A stretch of DNA of 64,000 nt from Asterias amurensis (GCF_032118995.1 NC_092659.1:10209177-10273176); one strand, 5' to 3'. Shown: positions 33,001-48,000, numbered from the stretch's first letter. Translations and numbers: made by a program. Notes: generated by a model from the letters alone, not told the origin.

Positions 33001-36000
33001 GCAAAGTTTCAAATCCTACTTATTGTGAGAAATGTAGTTTTCAAGTAAAAAAGACATTTTTCACAAATTTGATTTCAAGACCTCAAAATTAACTTTTGAG
33101 GTCTTCAAAATCAAGCATCTGAAAGCACACAACTTTGTGTTTTTTTCTTTCATTATTTTCTTGACAACAATTGAGCTCAAATTTTCACAGGTTTGTTTTA
33201 TGTTTATGTTGAGATACACCAAGTGAGAAGACTGGTCTTTGACAATTACCAATAGTGTCCAGTGTCTTTAAATACAATACTAGAAAAAGCCCCGGGTTTG
33301 AGGTTGAAATTAAGTAGGGGGGGGGGGGGCCAGTGCTTAGTTTATTGATTTTTATACAATCCTATGCAATAAACAATAGGGTACAGGGAAACAGTATTTC
33401 TGTCAACGACCACCGGGGCTCGGGTTGCACACTTGTTCGCATTCGTCTGTGCCAATTTTGTGGTCTGATGAATGTTTGAAGATGAAAACAGATTGTCTTC
33501 CAAAGACGAGATCTGAGATTCGATCTTTGACCAAAGTAAGGAAAGTGTTCATGTATTGTATGTTTTTACTTCTGTGTTCGTCTAGCCTGTTTCACTCCAC
33601 TGCAGGAGGAAAGCCTCTTCACCAATTCTCCATCTCACTCTATCCTGAGCTGCCTGTTGCCAAGCAATTATGCCCCTGTATGTACTTAGTCCATTTCTCA
33701 ATCTTCTGTTTTGTCGCCCTCCTTTTCTTGTCCAGTTTCTCGGAGTCCAGTTGGTTGTTTTGCATGTCCACCTGTTGTCATGCCTCCTTGCTAGGTGGCC
33801 TCCCCATCTCCACTTCTTTGATTTGATCGTCTTGATAATATCCTGCACTCTTGATTATGTGATACCACTTATAATAGGGTTGATGGTTTCATTTACATGT
33901 TGCAGGTTGGACGCTTACGGCACCAATTAGATAGCAGTAAGGAAGATCAGAGATTACTCACATCTCAGTATGAGCAGAAACTTGCACAACTAGGAACTCA
34001 GGTACATATTGTTAGTATAGGATAGATGTGGCATCCATCAAAGAAGTATCAAACAATGCACTTGGTTGCATAAGAACTTAGATACTTTACCCTTTTCCTT
34101 TACAGGTGGGGGGGGGGGGCTCCAAGGTCAGGTTATATTTTGTGATACCTAATAATAATAATAATAATAGTGCCCTGGTCATTGGGCCAATAACAATCCT
34201 TTAATCTTACTCAGCTCCCTAGAGAGTATACAGCCGGTGCTGCAAGTTAGCGCGCTCCAAAGCTAATGAATAATTGGTTCTGCACGTTTCCATGTTCTTA
34301 TATTTTGCTCATGAAAAGTATGTCACACATGGCGTTACTGCAAAGCGAAAAAGTACGTCACACATGGTGTTACTACAAAGCAAAAAAGTACGTCACACAT
34401 GGCGTTACTACGAAGTGAAAAAGTATGTCACACGGTGTTACTGCAAAGCGAAAAAAGTATGTCACACATGGCGTTACTACAAAGAGAAAAAGTATGTCAC
34501 ACATGGCGTTACTACAAAGCGAAAAAGTATGTCACACATGGTGTTACTGCAAAGCAAAACAGTATGTCACGCATGGTGTTACCTCAAAGTGAAAAAGTAT
34601 GTCACACATGGTGTTACTGCAAAGCAAACAGTATGTCACACATGGTGTTACTGCAAAGCAAACAATATGTCACACATATGGTGTTACTGCAAAGCCAAAA
34701 ATGGTTACCTGAATACTGATTGTCTCAACACCAATCAACCAATCAATCTTGCACCGTATCCCGCAGGACGTTGGCTCCATGAATTTTCTTTCTCCACTCT
34801 TGCCTATCTTGCGCTCTTCGATGTTCCAGGTAGAAGGTGCTGTTTTTTCCAGTTACTGTTCAAGTAGGATGTATTTTGGTAGTCTGTTGTTTTTCATTCT
34901 CACTATGTGGCCAAACCAGGAAAGTTGGATCTTGTAGCATGCTCTCTACATTTTCACAAGACGCTGTTCCAGATGGAAGATAAACATTTAGGGCGTGTGT
35001 GTTATGTCTGTAAAGATGAAATATCTATTTTATCTTTAGCTGAGTAGTTTACAACAAGACTATGAGAGAGTTCAAAGACATCATAGTAAGCAGGCTGTAG
35101 GAGCAGAGAAGGAGAAGAGTCAAGTGACTGCTCAATTTCAAGATACCCTGGATGAACTCAAGAAAGCACAACTAGCAATCCAGGTATATATTCCACAAGG
35201 AAAGGTAGTCATAAAGGCAGTGGACACTATTGGTAATTACTCAAAATAACTATTAGCATAAAACCTCACTTGGTAACAAGCAATGGAAAGCTGTTGATAG
35301 CATAAAACATTGTGATGAATGGCTCCCTCTGAAGTTACATAGTTTTCAAGAAAGAAGTAATTTTCCACGAATTTGATTTCGAGACCTCAGAAATAGATTT
35401 TGAGGTCCAAAAATCAAGCATCTAGAAGCACACAACTTTGTGTGACAAGGGTGTTATTATTATCTTGCCACTTCAACGACCAATTGAGTACAAACTTTCA
35501 TAGGTTTGCTATTTTGTGCCATGTATGTTGAGATACACAAGTGAGAAGACTGGTCTTTGACAATTACCAATCTTAGACACTGGACACTATTGGTAATTGT
35601 CAAAGAAGACACTGAACACTATTGGTAATTGTCAAAGACCAGTCTTCTCACTTGGTGTATCTCAACATAATGCATAAAATAACAAACCTGTGAAAATTTG
35701 AGCTCAATCGGTCATCGAAGTGGCGAGATAATAATAAAAGAAAAACACCCTTGTCACACAAAGTTGTGTGCTTTCAGATGCTTGATTTCAAGACCTCAAG
35801 TTCTAAATCTGAGGTCTCGAAATCAAATTCGTGGAAAATTACTTCTTTCTCGAAAAATACTCCACTTCAGAGGGAGTCATTTTTCATAATGTGCTATACT
35901 ACCAACCTATCCCCATTACTCATTACCAAGTAAGGTTTTATGCTAATAGTTATTTTGAGTAATTACCAATAGTGTCTAGTGCCTTTAAACCATGTTCCCA

Positions 36001-39000
36001 TTGGACTTTTCTTTTAAAGTACGGTATCTTTTCTGTGGAATTACAAAATTAACTCTAACGGGGACGCATGATTTACACTGCCCTCCCTGTTAACTCACCG
36101 CGACTGTGTTGTAAAACTAATAGGCCGATAGAGGTCTTGGAAGACTTCCACAGAGCCACGGTAACTTAAAAGGGCCGCTAAAAAGTCCAATGGGACACTG
36201 TTAACCTACCGCGTACACACTGTCAAAAACGCTATGCAAACGTAGCAGAATATAAGTCCAGGTGGGAATGCATGGTATAAATACACCAAAGCCACTCACA
36301 GTAACTTTCCGCCTGACTGTGGAAGAAAGAGTCACAATGAGAACATGGCTCTACACTGAGACCTTGATAAGTGTGTGTTAGAACATGGTGTAGAGCAGGA
36401 CTGGGCCCGATTCCATAGAGCTACTTAAAGAGCTGCTCAAAAGTTTGCTTATACATGTACATGAAAGAAGTAGCATGAAATTTCTTCTTTGATAAAAACC
36501 TGATTACCTACCAAATTTCCACATGATTTTCAGGATAAGCAAACAACAGCTGAATACCACTAATAAGCAATATGCAACAAATGGTAATTTGGCTGGTAAT
36601 ACTGTTTTTATCGAGGAAGAAATTTCATGCTAAGCAACTTTGTGTGCTTAGCAGATCTATGAAATTGGGCCCTGGTGTAGAGATCACATTGAGATCAAAC
36701 CCTCAAGTAACAAGACAGAAACAAAGACATAGCACACACACATTACACAGGCATACAACATTTCAGCAGAACAGCTCAGTGATTTCCTGTTATTTGAGTT
36801 TCTCAGCTTTAAGTAGGATTTAAAACTTTGCATGGTGGAAATACGATATGGAAAGGTTCTCAGCTTTGTCATTGAAAACTAAAAAACACAGAGCAGAGTG
36901 TTTCTGTGCTGCAGTTTCATGTTTGAAAACTGTGTAATAAAGTTGATCCTTGTGGGACCTTCTTTGAAAAACAGTCTACAACTTCCTCATGCACTTCCTC
37001 GAGATTAACTGAATTTTAAATGAGCTACCATTTGTGATATATCCGTGGAGGTAGATATGTCACTCTACAAATGTGATGTGCTCTACCATCTGAGCTATCT
37101 AGCCCTATTGTTGGTGGTCTCCCTATTTTGCTAATATCTTTGTTCAGGGCAAGTCAGAAGCCATTCAACCTTATACATGTAACTGCTTTTTGTAGCCAGG
37201 GATCTCGCCCAAGTTTATGATACAACCTTTGGGATAGTTATGTTGCTGAGTGTTGCAGGTTCAAGTCCCACTCAAGTCCATGTGTTTTGGTCTACCCAAA
37301 AATAAATTAGATTAGGTTAGGTTTATTTATTCATCATGAAATAGAGAAGAGCGTTTCCCAGTCATAGCCCAAAAAGGCAACATTCATAGATAATGAAACA
37401 GACTCAAAACTGAACAACAGGAGAAATAAAAAACATACAATGCAATTAAAAGAAAAGAAAAGGCATCAAAGATTTTTGCTTATCTCTTTCGAGCTTAATG
37501 TATGAACAAATTGTCTGTACAACGTTAGAACAAAGCTTTCAGCAACCCTTTACCACTAACCCTCCTTCCAGATGATAAAAGTCGCGTTTTTTAAAGAGCT
37601 GTTTTAATCAGTATGATTACTTTGAACAGATCAGTGTGTATATTATGTACTTTATCGTGTTGACTGCATAGGAATATGAAAGTAAAGGCAGTGGTTGGGA
37701 GATTCAGAAACGAGCCTTCAAGCAACAAATACAGAGTCTAGAAACACAAAGAACAACAATGGCCGATAAACTGGAGCTACTCAAGGTATGTGCAGAGTAT
37801 AGCAGAAATATCACAGTAACTGTAGAATGGATCATAAAGCCCGGTTTATACTTCATGCGAATGCAAAGTTAAAGGAACACTATGGACCTTTATCAAGGTC
37901 CAGCCATTTTGAATTTCTCCCACTGATGTTACCAAACAGAGGCTGGAAGAACAAAATAGTCTGGTTCCTATTTGCAAAATGATTTTTAGCATTCATTATT
38001 GTTAATTGATACGAGGAACATAATCAAGATGAAGGCAGCATGGTAAGGTCTATACAACTAACTAGTCAAGTATCAAGCTGTTTACCAATTAGCTTTTCAG
38101 AACATGAAGATTGTTTTGTATTTTTTGTTTCTTTAGCAACAAGCCTTTGGTTACCAAGACCAGCTAGGTAAAAGGCGTCAACTGCTGGAACAGACTGAGA
38201 TGAATTTCAAGTCTCGATTAGCTCACTTAGAAGGCTGTTTGACACGCTCGCAAGATGCTGTAGAAGATAAGAATAATGTGATACAGCGTCTTGAGAAGAG
38301 GCTAGATGAGATGGAGGATAGTAGGAGGAATGAAGATGGAGAGAGGAGGGAAAGAGATGGACGATTGCACAAGATGGACGCTCATATTAAGGTAGGAAGT
38401 CTTCAAAATGTATTGCTTAAGAATTTATTACTTAGCAGAAATGAGCAGGATACCAGTCACAAATTGTACATGTTATTCTGGTTTATTTATTCACTGCACT
38501 GGCGGCCAAGCAGGCTGAAAAAGTACATTTACAATAAAAAATAGAGTAAACTTCATGTGACATAGTAGTTTATCTGGTAACCTTATTCTGGTAAGCACAA
38601 TGTTGTTGCTAGTACATGTAGCTTACACATACAAATGTACTGGACTCCAACATAAAAGCTGCTTAGCAGCCTGAACTTGTGTAAACCAGTATACTGTGCA
38701 CAGTAGGTCTGAGCTAGCCCTATATATAGGACTCTTCCTCTGTGCTGTACACAGATATAGAGTCCTACATATTACGGCCCGTTTCTGGGTCAAAAATCTT
38801 TCAAACCCTCATAATGGATTTGTGAGGAATATATGAAGACCTAAACCCTACACAGAAAAAAAGTATGCTGCTATGGAATGTGAATCAGTTGAAATTAGTG
38901 GCTTCTTGCAGATAAGATTTGAGTTATGAAGCTTTGAAAATTTTACTCCCCAGAAATGGACCCTGATATCCAGGATGTCGCTGTAGTATAATGCGGAAGT

Positions 39001-42000
39001 GTAAAGCCGCCATGGCTAGGTCTGAGCCAACCTTAATGAGAGTAAACTTTTTTTAAAGCTCTTCTGTTTTGTTCAATTACAACAGAATCGTGACATGGTC
39101 ATCAAATACCCAATAATGTTGTCAACAGCAAACATATTAGTTAATTATTTTTTTGTGTTTCAAATAATGTGATGAGAAAATAAAATTAAAGCTGTTGCAA
39201 ACTGCTTACCAACCAAAAGGACCCATGGTATGTTGTGCAAAAATAAGTTGATGGCCGGACGATTCAACCCTAGCAGAGTCTTTCTCGAAGGCTAAATGAC
39301 AACACAACATGCATGAACAGAAAGTGTAACATTTATAAGCAGTGAAGTGGAAATACATGAATAGAGAGAAAGGAGTCTTAGAAGGCACACAGAGATAAGC
39401 AAGGGGTAAACAAAGAATGGGGGAGACAAGGGTTTGGTTGGAGGAAAGAGGCTGGTTTGACTACAAGAAGATTAACACACATTATAAATAATCATTACAA
39501 GTAAAGTAGTGATAGAAATACATGTAACCTTCATCTGATCAGCTGATTGTGTCCCTTTTTAGAAATAGAGAGTTGAAGTCAATGGCTATGGCTGCGTTCG
39601 ATTAGCTTCCCTGGGTCGACCCCGGTCTGCCCCCGGTACGTTCGAATAGCTTTGATGTCATTCCAGGAGCTCACCTGGGTTAGCCCCAAGTGCCCTGCTT
39701 GTGGAGTGGGTCACTTGGGGGCTGGCCCCAGGTGCATGACGTCACCACGATAGGGTGTGTGATTGTTCGATTAGCTCTTGTCAGGGGCTCCCCCAAATGA
39801 GCACCGCGGGGTCGACCCAGGGAAGCTAATCGATCCCACCCTAATAATAATATGAGACCATGCAAGTATCACAAACTGCATGTTCAGCAATTGATCTTGT
39901 AAAACATTTTTACTTGTGACACAAAAGTAATGCATCTATTTTTACTCATGAGTACAAATGTGTTACAATTTGGGCCAAACAAATTTGAAAACATTGTTCC
40001 TCTTATTATCAGTTGAGACCCCGACTATGTTGGCTTTTCCCAGTTAACAAGTTACTGCAACAGTATTGATATCGATGAATATTTTCCCACAAAACTAAAT
40101 GTATTGAAGTTAGTAATTTCCAGCTTTGTTGTGTATTTCATATTGCAGCATTTAGAAGATGAAAACAACCATCTGAGATGTGAGTTAGAATCCCGAGATG
40201 GATTGATAAGAAGTGCAGAACAAACCATGAAGCAACATAAACATCAACTAGCTCAGATGGAGGAGTCTTTAGCCCTCAAGGACGATATGATCAGGTAATT
40301 TAAAGGCAGTGGACACTATTGGTAATTACTCAAAATAACTATTAGCATAAAACCTTACTTGGTAACAAGTAATGGGGAGAGGTTGATAGTATAAAACATT
40401 GTGAGAAACGGCTCCCTCTGAAGAAACATAGTTTTCGAGTAAGAAGTAATTTTCCACGAATTTGATTTGAAGACCTCAAATCTCGAAATCAAGCATCTGA
40501 AAGCAAGCAACTTTGTGTGACGAGGTAGCCTTGCTCAAGGCAGTTGCATTATTCACTCCGAAAAGACGCTCTCGTTTACACTGTGCTAGTGTGTTGTATT
40601 CACACCGCACGACCCAACCGTAAACACTGTCACATCGCTCAACACTCACCGTACGGCACAAGTCATCTGCACTTGTACCACTAACCTGCATGCGGAGGCT
40701 GTAGGCCGACAGCCTTGTAACGTCTGGGTTTAATGTGTTAAAAATTCCAATATTGGAAAAAATGGGGGGGGGGGGGCTCTCGGATATGATAGTATGCTGC
40801 TCATGAATATGTATATCTTTTGTCAGACCTATTAGACAACACAGGATGTGAAGCAAATGAATTATTCATTTTGTCGTCCAATCATGCACTTCCCTTATCA
40901 CGACCTTTGGACCCTATCATGCTTGCTGAGCGTCCGCGGTGGTTGTGTGATGTAAACATGACTTCCGCCACTGACCAATCAGGTCTCGTCTTTCGCGGGC
41001 ATTGTGGTAATGTGTTGACTGTGGGAACTCTTCTTTCGCGCTCATTATATTAATGAGTCAGTGGCTTTAACACAGACCCTACAAGGCTGTCAGCCTACTG
41101 GATAGCGTACAGGGGGCGACGTGTCGTGTGATGTGGTTACGCAAAGTGTATCAAGTGGGTTTTTACAGCGGCGGTCTTTTTTCGGAGTGATTGTCTTTCT
41201 TCCATTACTGTCTCGTAACTGCGACAACCAATTGAGCTCAAATTTTCACAGGTTTGTTATTTTATGCATATGTTGAGATTAGTGCTGGGCGAATAGTGAA
41301 ATTTTGATATTCGGATACCGCTAGCCAACTATCCGAAATTAACCGGATATTCAAATAGGTTTTTTTTCGCCGCTAGAGGGCGCTATAAAAAAATAAAAAA
41401 TTAAAAATTAAATATATTTTTGTTTTGCCGCTAGAGGGTGCTGTTCGTTTGTGAATGAGATCGTATGGGCGGATTGATATTAGTTTTAGACAGTGTCACT
41501 CGGTTCATTCATAAAAATAACCGTATCTTATTTAACGATGGCGATTTGCTTTTTCTTTTGATCGTGATTGACTCTCTATGAAGGAAAACTTTTGTAATCT
41601 TTGGACAAATTACGTCAGAAATGTCATTGTTTTAACTCTTCACGGAGGTGAGCATAGTTAAATACTTAATTTATGCTGTTTTATGTTGTCTTAATAGAAA
41701 TTTCATAAGGATTCAGACAAAACATTCCTATCAGTTGTCGCCCGACGTCCGCGGTTGTAATTGCAGAACTATCTGGTTTATAAATAGCTATTCGCGCCCT
41801 ATGCGGATATCCGGTTAAGAAAAAAAAGGCATTCGCGGTTACGGATAGGAAAACCTATTCGCCATTAACCGGATATTCAAATAATTCGCCCAGGCCTAGT
41901 TGAGATACACCAAGTGAGAAGACTGGTCTTTGACAATTACCAATAGTGTCCAGTGTCTTTAAATCAATCAATCAATCCTAACGTTTACATTGCGCCATAT

Positions 42001-45000
42001 TCCAACGATCATTGCTCATGGCGCCTTACAGTAATCTCCTGTTAACTGGTGAGCTTTGAATGAGGTCTTAAAAATATGTATTGTACTGGTGGGTGATTGT
42101 CTGATGTTGTTAGGAAGACTTCCCATGAAAGCTTTTCCCATGTCAAGGGGTTCACCACAGCACCTTTAAAACCATTAACTTTTATTATTATTTTTATTAT
42201 TATTAAGATGTTCAGATGTTTAGATGTTTCTGGGGTAGACCATGCATGAGAGCTTTTCTCATGTCAAGGGGTTCACCCCGGTGTTCCTGGTTTGATTGGT
42301 ACCATATTGTGCCACAGCACCTTGTAAACCATTAAATGGTGCTATGTAAAAGGAGTAGATCTTTTCATTCAAAGGTAGTCCCACATACCTTGCAGGAAAA
42401 TACTGTATGTTACAGCGCCTTGAGCGTCTCTGAGTGACGGATATGCGCATGCAGCATGCTATATAAGAAGCCAATATTGTTATTATTTTTTTTATTATTA
42501 CTATTATACTTTTTTTCCTAGATGTTTGAAGGAAGACGGTGCTCAGGAAACAGTGCATCAGATTCATGAACTTCAATATGAACTAGATGAGAAAGCTACA
42601 GAGACTAGCAGATTGATAAAAGCAGAAACTCAGCTCAAGAATGAAACGCAGAGGTTACAAAAAAGGTAGTTTATACATCATTCCGTCGTGTCAGTGCAAA
42701 AAAACATATCTCCCAAAAGATCGTTTGTAACATGGGAGTTTGAAATGTCAAAATATTGGATCTCACTTAAAATAACCTGGAGGTACACACAGAACAAGTA
42801 TGCATCAAGATACAACGTTTTTGCACTGACGCAACAATTTTAGCTCCTTGTGTGCAATACAATTCAGAATTTAGTTTGATTAAATCTTCATAAATCCTTG
42901 ACAATTGACTGAATTGAATTGACTGAGTTTGACCTTTTTATGGTCTGTTTAGATTTGCTAATCATTTCACAGAGCCATGTAAATATAACAGATCTTTGTT
43001 GTTTTTACAACTTCAACAACTCCAAAACAAAGCTGCAAAGTTATAATTTATCGCCAAAAAGTCTGATCATGTTTTACCCCTCCTTGAAAAGTGTCACTTG
43101 CTTCTTGTTCATGAATTTGGTGATTGCATTATTCTTGATCGATTGTGCATCTTTATATTCTCTCAAAGAACTTACTATTCCTTATTAAATTTAACAGAAA
43201 TAATCACTGTAAATTTCGCTCCAGTTTGATTCCTGTATTTTAAAAAGCCCAGGTTATGGAATGATTTAGAAGTTAAATTCACCATCACACTGAATTGTCT
43301 CACTACATTTTGAAAAATGGAGTGGAGTAGTAGAAACTTTTTAAGGTCTGTTTAAGAACTTCATGGACGGGCTTGGACAAGTATGATTGGGAAGGCGTTC
43401 TAGAACTTTGAGCATACATGCTCAACCTTTTGGACAACCATCCCGTCCTGCAAGTAGACGGAGTGGCAAAGTACTTAAAACGAAAAGGACGTACTTTGCA
43501 TGGAATTGCCATACTTGGATCAGACTACGGACGTGCTAGCTGATGGTGCGGTCGGGCGTCATTTAGATGCACGTGTGAACACAGACCGGGTCTCAAAGAA
43601 CTTACTATTCCTTATTAAATTTAACAGAAATAATCACTGTAAATTTCGCTCCAGTTTGATTCCTGTATTTTAAAAAGCCCAGGTTATGGAATGATTTAGA
43701 AGTTAAATTCACCATCACACTGAATTGTCTCACTACATTTTGAAAAATGGAGTGGAGTAGTAGAAACTTTTTAAGGTCTGTTTAAGAACTTCATGGACGG
43801 GCTTGGACAAGTATGATTGGGAAGGCGTTCCAGAACTTTGAGCATACATGCTCAACCTTTTGGACAACCATCCCGTCCTGCAAGTAGACGGAGTGGCAAA
43901 GTACTTAAAACGAAAAGGACGTACTTTGCATGGAATTGCCATACTTGGATCAGACTACGGACGTGCTAGACGATGGTGCGGTCGGGCGTCATTTAGATGC
44001 ACGTGTGAACACAGACCGGGTCCATTAATTTGTTGCACATTCATCCTGTTCACAGACATACCCAATTCATTTTTAGAATGTAAGTGACTAGGGTCACATT
44101 ACAGACATGTTCCAGTCAAAGCTATTTGTTCTAGCCAGACCAAAATCTGTTTTACGATATATCTTTGAGGACGAGTGTGGATGTTTTAAATAACTAGTTT
44201 GGTGTGACCCAGCCTTTAAGCATCTTAAGTCTCTGCTCCAAACCTACTTGTTTTAAAACATGACTGCTTTTCTGTTTCAGTTTATTGCAAAGCACTGTGT
44301 TACATGTAACTTCCAGTAATAGCCCTATATTATGATTATTGTGATTTGAATAGGTTAGATGAATCTCATCTGGAGTGTGCTAGATTGAATACTGACTTCG
44401 CGAAGAAGATAGATGAACTACGACATCTTGAAGGTTCTCAAGTCAAGCAGCTAAAGCAGCAACTCAATCAAGTAAGCTTAACAAGAATTCAAAACCAGTT
44501 ACCTTATTTTGTTGTGAGATACACTGGACTACTGGATCAGTTTCCTTGTAGCATCAAATTCTTGTCCTTATGCCTTTCCTCATTACAACAAATCTCGGTG
44601 TTATACCTTGATAACAAATTGTGAAGTTTGAATGGTCGAGAACCAATCACGTGGCGTGCAACAAATGCGCATGGACCATGGCTGCACAGCGCGGCGGGTA
44701 ACATGAGTGATGTTAACTGCTGTACATCAACTTGATCGTTCCCACCATTGGTTGATTTCCAGCGCTTAGTACGAAACGGCCGCGGGTTCGAGGGAACAGT
44801 GAAGAATGGTTTCTTGTTTGAAAAACTGTTTGTCTGCTTATTAAACTATGCATACTCCAATTGTTGCACGCTGTGATTTGGGGTCCATGGCGTTTTGTAC
44901 ACCCTCGGGTGAAAATGGCACCCTCGGCTTTGCCATGGGTGTTATTTTCCCCCTCGGGTGTACAAAACACCATGGACCCCAAATCACAGCGTGCAACAAT

Positions 45001-48000
45001 TGTATAGTGTTAATATGGCCTGACTGTTCAACATTGGGTCGCTTTATCTGCGTTGAAACCACGCAATCTTACTCGGGAGGTGGCTTGAGATATCTTGATT
45101 CGTTATGAAAATTCCAACACAGAACGAAAGCCGTAGTGTGAACACCTCCGGGTTCATTTTTGATCCGTGTTGAGTATGCTAGGCGCAGTAGTTGTTGAGT
45201 GCAAAGCAAAAGAGCTGTGACAAAATAACCGCACAATTTTTTGATAAGTAATAACTTACCGCACTTGGCTATAACTCTTCAACCGACCAGCATCTTACAC
45301 CATGTCAGCTTGTCTGATTTGTGCCATTTATTTTTTTCGAAGTTCCTTGTGCCTGTTGATTCTTATCACTAATAGATGGATTGCACATTACGTCATCAAC
45401 TGCCAAATTTTATGATAAACGATGGAAAAGTGCACATGTGTATGCACTACGTACAACTCTCAGCTAATAATAGCCTTGCACGCGTGCTTGGTTATCAAAG
45501 ATGGAGGTCAATGATGTCATGTGACATTATCTCATGATCAAATTTTGATTAATAATTTTTAGAATTCTGAAAGTGTGTGCTACTTCCCCTCAGCCTTGTT
45601 GCATTGGATGCAGAAGCATTGTTACCTACATACCCAAACTTGGGTTTATACTCACAGAACCAATTGCAAAGGTCGTGGGTTCGAATCCCATCGCATGTGA
45701 TATTTTTTTCACAGAACTCGGGGCAAATACTGAGTATACAGTGCTAACACACATCAGTGTATGAGTTAAAACCAAAATTAATATTTTTTAAGAATGTTTA
45801 ACCATTGTATTTTATAATAGGCCAAAGAACTCAGCAAAGAGCAAGAGCAAGCAGGCAACAGCGACAAACTGCAGGCAAACAGAGTAATCAGACAGCATTA
45901 TCTTTCACATCTTGATGGTATGAGGTCAGAGGTTGCAGCTTTGACCTCTGACCTTCATCATCGTGATATGACTTTAGCAACATTGAGTCATAAGATTGCA
46001 TCTGCTGAGAGGAATGAGAGGGAGGAAGCTCAAAAGAGTGAACGGCATCAGCATGAACTGCAGGTCAATATTCAAATATCAATTAACATTCACATTCACT
46101 CATTCACATTTGGAATAAATGTATGTCAGTCATCGTACAAATGAGAGAAAATGTGTTTGGTTTTTTTACTAGCTTTGTCTTGCATCTGAGATGTTCAATG
46201 TTGTTATGTGGGTTGCAGTTAGGAGCAAATTCGATTGCGCACCATGGTAAACTAAAGGTTGACCATTTTGACTTGAACCCAGGCTGGTTGACCATATGGT
46301 TGACTACTGTTGTCGACTATTTGGAACCAGCCTCATGACCATGGTTTCTTCTGTGGTCCTGATAGTCTGTTCTATGCTAACATGTGTAAAGTGCAGGGGA
46401 GAACCAGTGAAACTATAGCGAAAAGGCGGAAGGCAATGGAGTGATGAATACTGATGGTTGACTAGGCTTCCAAACGAGATGTTCAAGTGATTACGTCACT
46501 GTGCATGTACGGTGCTAGTCATTGGTCAATCACAGGTCCACTAAATGTGTGCACTCCAACTTGCTCTTGGACTTTGTGTTGTGCTGGAAAAGTCGGCTCA
46601 GTGCTTGTAAATTGCCCTCAGAGTCTGCAGCCAATAGAGCAGATCATACGCATACCAGCTGCAATTAAGTGCATAGAACTGTATGTATGTGAAATAGAAG
46701 AATTGTCTCTTCTTTTTAGTTTAGGCCCAATTGTGGATCTTATTTCATCATCAAAATACATCATTTGTTAGATTTGTGTGTGTCTGCTTTGTTACATATG
46801 TAACTGTTGTCAATTGTCTAGAAGACTGCACAAGTCATATTGGCTTGACTACTTGGGCCTCCTCCTTTGTATGCAACTTGTCGTCAACCAACTGCAGTGT
46901 ATGCCACCTGAGTAATTTGGTAGCACATGAGTAATTTTTGTCTTACGAACCGAAAGAATTAGATGTAAACATTTAAGTGTGAATGGAATCTCTTCTTTGA
47001 GATTGCCTGAAACTGGTTGCCTGTAAATTGCCTCGTGTGACATGACCCTCATCATGTTACTGTTGTTTTTTACCCAAATCACATGATGGTAAATCTGGTT
47101 GTGCCATGTTGGGAGTCCCTGTGCATATTTTAGGTGATGCCTGTTGGGTTAGACTTGCATATCGTTATGACTCAAAATTACAGAATGGCAGACAATAACC
47201 ACGGGTGACTTCAGTCCAAGGCTTTATGGATGTATATGAGACTTAGGAGAGACAAGTTGAGAAAGACTGTTGCTCATTAAAGGTAGTGGACACAATTGGT
47301 AATTAATCAAAACAATTGCTAGCATAAAAACTTATTTGGTAACAAGCAATGGAGAGCTGTTGATAGTATAAAACATTGTGAGAAACGGCTCCCTCTGAAG
47401 TAACGTTGTTTTGGAGAAAGAAGTTATTTCAACGAATTTGATTTCAGGACCTTAGAATTAGATTTTGCGTTTTTCCTCCATTGTTATCTCACAACTTCGA
47501 CCACCAATGGAGTTCAAATTTTCACAGGTTTGTTATTTTATGCACTTGGTGTTGAGATACACCAAGTGAGAACACTGGTCTTTGCAATTACCAACAGTGT
47601 TAATTCCAGTGCCTTTAAAGATGTTTGTGGGTTCAGAATTATGTACAAAGATATTCTCTATAAGTTATTTTGCCATGCCACGTTGTGTATTTGTGTCTAT
47701 GATTTTCTGAATGCATTTTTGATTATGTGCAGATTACTAATGCCCAGTTAGATGCACTCCGCATTGAGAATCAAAGCCTAAGGGATGGCACTAGAAGTCC
47801 AGATAGTAACACACAGGATATGAGACATGCTGAGCGTCAATTACAAGAACTTAAAAACATGCACAAACAACATATGAAGGAGTCACAGGTGCTGCAGGTC
47901 AGTACTCAGGTTCCACTATCTAGTACAATTAGGAGTATTTAAAGGTACTGCTAGCCTTTTGTCAAGGCCTTCGTGGCCTGGACAGCTTCGTAGAGCCGCA

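Larger units (their letters stand above)
40300..41962 (+). mobile_element. TTAA MITE with two nested insertions
   Basis: MITE parts 40300-40525, 41191-41279 and 41899-41962 read continuously. First insert 40526-41190 is a hAT-like element (starts TAGCCTTGCTCAAGGCAG, right end lost). Second insert 41280-41898 has ends TAGTGCTGGGCGAATA and TATTCGCCCAGGCCTA and an exact 8-bp duplication GTTGAGAT. Confidence 0.85.

Noticed and set aside
34274-34867. 197-codon open frame with Cys/His-like repeats (VTHGVTAKRK, HTWRYYK)
   Set aside because: It is a translation through 35-bp tandem repeats in shifting frames; no splice or codon support.
44713-45108. Open frames on both strands with similar peptides (HGPQITACNN)
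   Set aside because: The similarity is the signature of the palindrome itself, not of coding.
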